From Gammaproteobacteria bacterium (lineage in GTDB: Bacteria; Pseudomonadota; Gammaproteobacteria; Enterobacterales; Alteromonadaceae): a DNA stretch of 64,000 bases. Positions 61,340-64,000 of this stretch are shown piece after piece (the stretch's first letter is position 1; each line of letters begins with the position of its first letter). The DNA is taken from NCBI GenBank assembly GCA_018826295.1, contig JAHJZX010000068.1, positions 1 to 64,000 of the forward strand. Direction: 5' to 3'. The notes beneath the pieces are model-generated. The model was not told the DNA's origin and ran no database searches. It was given only the letters and a program-made list of their open reading frames with translations. The position numbers and the translations under genes were made by a program.

Positions 61340-64000
61340 TTATAAATCGATAACTTCGATACAACCGCATTGCTGAATAGTAACAAACAGCCGTTCAGGA
61401 CCGATCCGGCTTAAGGCAACATTAGTTGGCAAAGCATGTTGTAGCCGGTACTCGGCCACAACTTGCCCGGCAGCATTGAGCCGCAGCACAGTACCTTTGC
61501 CATAACGGGCGACAAACAAGTCGCCCTCTGCATTGGTACGCATGCCATCTAAACCATAATCAGAAAAGCTGGCAAACAAGGTTTTCTCCGACAGCGTGCC
61601 ACCAATACCCAGCCGGTAGCGCCAGATACGGCGTTGTACGCTTTCATTAACATATAAAAATTGCTGATCCGGGCTGACGGCAATACCATTGGTGGTACCC
61701 ATGACATCTTCCAGCAGGTGGCTGCTGCCGTCTGTATCGATACGCCATAACTGGCCGCTGCTGTTTTGCCAATTTGGATCGCTGGCAAACAGGGTGCCAT
61801 TTTGCAGTATTGCCAGATCGTTTGGCTGGTTCATCAAAGGCTCGCTGGCGTGAACGCTAAGTTTACCTTGCTGAAAACGCAGCACCTGATGAGCGGTATA
61901 GTCAGCCATATACATCACATCTTGCTGATCAAACACTATACCATTGGCAATACTGCCCACTGGCAGCTGTAACAATTGCTGTGCGTTGCCATCAGGGCTG
62001 ACCTTACCAATGGTGCCGTCAGTGCCATAATTTACCGCATACAAATTGCCCTTGTTATCAAAAGCCGGACCTTCGGCCGATGCGCTAAACGTGCCTGGCG
62101 CTACCCATTGCCGGCTTAGTGCTAAATGCTGCAGTAACAGACGCAATGGCCGGTGCAGCGCGATAATGATTTCCTGCTCTATGCCGGCCGCGTCTGACAA
62201 TTGCTGTTGCAGCGCCTGCTGAACTTGCAGGCTGATGTAACCCTGTTGCTGATATTGCTGCAGCGTGTTTATTGCCAATTCCAATAGACGTTTGCTACGT
62301 TTAACCAGCGCTGTTGTTGGTTCGGCGACCCATTGCAGCTGCTCAGAAGCCTGTTGCCAATGTCGTAGTTGCAGCAATAATGCGTGCAGGGTGTCAGGCT
62401 CTTTCTGCTTAAGCCAGCCGTGCACCATAGCAGTGAATTTGTGTAGTTCTGGGTTTTCAGCACTTAGGTAGTCGGCCAGCTGATTTAACGGCGCATCTGC
62501 ATGATATAAACCCGCAACCGATTTTTCGTGCAAGCGATGATAATAGTGCGCCGGTTCCAGTATTTCTGTCAGCGTGGCTAAAACATCAGCCTGAGCCGGT
62601 GCGGCTAACCGGGCTAAACCGGCCTGTTGCTGTGCTGCGGTTGCTACACCAGCGCTTAGAGTTGCCCAGCGATTAAAGTGCGTTAGTCGCTGATACAGGC
62701 TGTCAGCATCGGATACATCGGCAGCGGACCAGAGCCGCTCTGCGACGGCAAAGCCGTTCGGCCACAGCCGTATATCGATGTTTTCTGGCGTAACCAGCTC
62801 ACCCCACAGGGTTATTTCGCCTCCGAGAATATTAGCCGCAGCGTCCGGGCTGATATTAAGGTTAGCAACTTGCAAAGGCGCCGCCTGATGCAACTGTTGG
62901 CCAGTCGCAGTATAGGCGGCATTGCCCACCACAACCTCACCGGATACGTCGGTATCTAAAGCCAATCTGGCTTGAACCGGCCCCATCCAGCTATCGCTGT
63001 CAAACTCAAGCAAATTGGCATTGAGGCTAAAACTGTCGATATAACGCGCATTACGACCGGCAAATTGCAAAATTAACTTGCTGGAGCCGTTATTGTCGCT
63101 CAGTAGCATCAGCTCTGCTTTTATCGCAGCACCGCGCTTACGCGCCAGTTCAAACTGCCAGTGACCAAGGCTGTGGTACTGGCTAAGATCAGGCGATGCT
63201 ACCGGTTTTGGCAGCGGATCATTACGGTAGTGAAAGCTGGCAAATTGTGGCTGATCCAGATAAAAGCCGGTAGATAATATTGCCGGATGACCGGCTTGCG
63301 CCGCTTTATATAACGACTCTCTGCCGCGCCACGACTGCACCAACACCGAGGTTGGCAGTTCGCTGTCTAGTACTTCGTCCCAGCCAATCATGCGCTTGTT
63401 TAGCTGCTGTAAAATCTGTTGCAGCCGGCGATTAAAATAAGAATGCAACTGCTCTGGCGTTGCCAATTGTTGCTGTTGCATAAAACGGGCAATATCCGCC
63501 GATTGTAGCCAGTGATCCGGCATCACTTCATCGCCGCCAATATGAAGATAGGGATCGGGGAAGACGTTGGCTACTTCGCTTAGCAGAGTCTGAATAAACT
63601 GATACACCTCCGGTTTGCTGGGGTCCAGCACAGCAGGGTGCACACCCCAGTGCCGTTCAGGTACTGCCGGGCCGGCTTGTGCCATTAAGTGCGGATAAGC
63701 CGCGCCTAACGCTGTGGTATGGCCGGGCAAATCAATTTCTGGTAGTACGCGGATTCCAAGCCCGGCGGCATAAGCCACCAGTTGTTTCAGCTCGTGCTGG
63801 CTATAAAAGCCATCTTGACCACCTACCTGATGAAGTAAAGGAAAGGCTTTTGACTCAAACCGCCAACCTTGATCGTCGGTCAGGTGCAAATGCAGCACAT
63901 TTAATTTTGCCGCTGCCATAATATCCAGCTGGCGGTATAACGTCTCTATTGGTAAAAAGCGCCGGGCCGGGTCCAGTAACAGGCCACGCCAGGCAAAGCG
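61340..64000 (-). CDS. GH20 beta-N-acetylhexosaminidase fused to an SMP-30/gluconolactonase-like propeller (5' end beyond the window)
   Basis: The frame stays open to the window edge, adding 27 residues (ending RLYRQLDI-like sequence before the internal Met at 63919), so the N terminus is missing. Counting from that Met, the GH20 barrel spans about 1-430, with LNVLHLHLTDDQGWR, LPEIDLPGH and the catalytic pair D130-E131 in HIGGDEVMPDHW. A helical Gln/Leu-rich stretch lies at about 440-620. Residues about 630-859 form a six-bladed SGL/SMP-30-like propeller (EGPAFDNKGNLYAVNYG, NGIVFDQQDVMYMADY, NGIAVSPDQQFLYVNES). It likely removes N-acetylhexosamine from chitin- or peptidoglycan-derived sugars. 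The fusion is unusual. Confidence 0.9.
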   Translation of the reverse strand, partial: RFAWRGLLLDPARRFLPIETLYRQLDIMAAAKLNVLHLHLTDDQGWRFESKAFPLLHQVGGQDGFYSQHELKQLVAYAAGLGIRVLPEIDLPGHTTALGAAYPHLMAQAGPAVPERHWGVHPAVLDPSKPEVYQFIQTLLSEVANVFPDPYLHIGGDEVMPDHWLQSADIARFMQQQQLATPEQLHSYFNRRLQQILQQLNKRMIGWDEVLDSELPTSVLVQSWRGRESLYKAAQAGHPAILSTGFYLDQPQFASFHYRNDPLPKPVASPDLSQYHSLGHWQFELARKRGAAIKAELMLLSDNNGSSKLILQFAGRNARYIDSFSLNANLLEFDSDSWMGPVQARLALDTDVSGEVVVGNAAYTATGQQLHQAAPLQVANLNISPDAAANILGGEITLWGELVTPENIDIRLWPNGFAVAERLWSAADVSDADSLYQRLTHFNRWATLSAGVATAAQQQAGLARLAAPAQADVLATLTEILEPAHYYHRLHEKSVAGLYHADAPLNQLADYLSAENPELHKFTAMVHGWLKQKEPDTLHALLLQLRHWQQASEQLQWVAEPTTALVKRSKRLLELAINTLQQYQQQGYISLQVQQALQQQLSDAAGIEQEIIIALHRPLRLLLQHLALSRQWVAPGTFSASAEGPAFDNKGNLYAVNYGTDGTIGKVSPDGNAQQLLQLPVGSIANGIVFDQQDVMYMADYTAHQVLRFQQGKLSVHASEPLMNQPNDLAILQNGTLFASDPNWQNSSGQLWRIDTDGSSHLLEDVMGTTNGIAVSPDQQFLYVNESVQRRIWRYRLGIGGTLSEKTLFASFSDYGLDGMRTNAEGDLFVARYGKGTVLRLNAAGQVVAEYRLQHALPTNVALSRIGPERLFVTIQQCGCIEVIDL

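Noticed and set aside
1..64000. CRISPR arrays, insertion sequences, toxin-antitoxin or phage-defence islands
   Set aside because: No spaced direct-repeat array, transposase, terminal inverted repeats, or recognisable defence gene set was seen. The AAA-kinase pair was considered as a defence system but has no nuclease or other effector beside it.

Overview
The window is a chromosomal segment of a gammaproteobacterium of roughly even base composition. Gene content and synteny (seqA-pgm, ybfF-ybfE-fldA-fur, proQ-prc, pepN-DUF2835, pyrD-zapC, NAD-glutamate dehydrogenase, rluF) point to the Alteromonadales/Chromatiales side, close to Rheinheimera, Alishewanella or Shewanella. That placement is inference from protein recognition, not from a search. 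No insertion sequence, prophage, integrase, CRISPR array or rRNA operon was seen.

Layout. 1-192: end of a tRNA array (probable tRNA-Leu 3' end, complete tRNA-Gly GCC) and a terminator. 193-3472: SLC13 anion transporter, rluF, aldo/keto reductase. 3525-5726: a large lone FtsZ/tubulin-superfamily GTPase. 5932-9442: divergent ETF-ubiquinone oxidoreductase and etfBA, sharing a control region with two palindromes. 9557-15340: acetyltransferase, fur, DUF4442, fldA, ybfE, DUF2788, ybfF, seqA and pgm. 15494-18963: glycogen phosphorylase and a periplasmic binding protein. 19026-22383: a compact RiPP-like locus (SonM-like peptide N-methyltransferase, GNAT acetyltransferase, 85-residue precursor-like peptide), followed by a TPR-GGDEF protein. 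22439-27526: astE and the branched-chain 2-oxoacid dehydrogenase E1alpha-E1beta-E2 operon. 27623-30963: a Ycf46-type AAA ATPase paired with a protein-kinase-like protein. 31070-34581: msrC, a small acidic protein, proQ and prc. 34668-40419: NSS and NhaC transporters, pepN, DUF2835. 40740-47645: DUF1302, DUF1329, YCF48-like and RND genes, probably an envelope transport system. 47871-55689: NAD-GDH, pyrD, zapC, a methyltransferase. 55696-64000: a cluster with a D-amino-acid-type PLP enzyme, RpiR regulator, RidA, SSS symporter, M81 peptidase and a GH20 hexosaminidase fused to an SMP-30-like propeller, running off the right edge.

How genes work together. The branched-chain dehydrogenase and the ETF/ETF-QO genes form one electron path: acyl-CoA dehydrogenases feed ETF, ETF-QO passes electrons to quinone, and the dehydrogenase makes the acyl-CoAs. 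Related palindromes lie in front of both gene groups, suggesting one regulator (a LiuR-like MerR protein is my guess). The window's most distinctive parts are the split-borosin-like locus, the large tubulin-like GTPase, and the AAA ATPase-kinase pair. Starts were moved from the longest open frame where a Shine-Dalgarno sequence, promoter or family length argued for it; this is stated in each entry.
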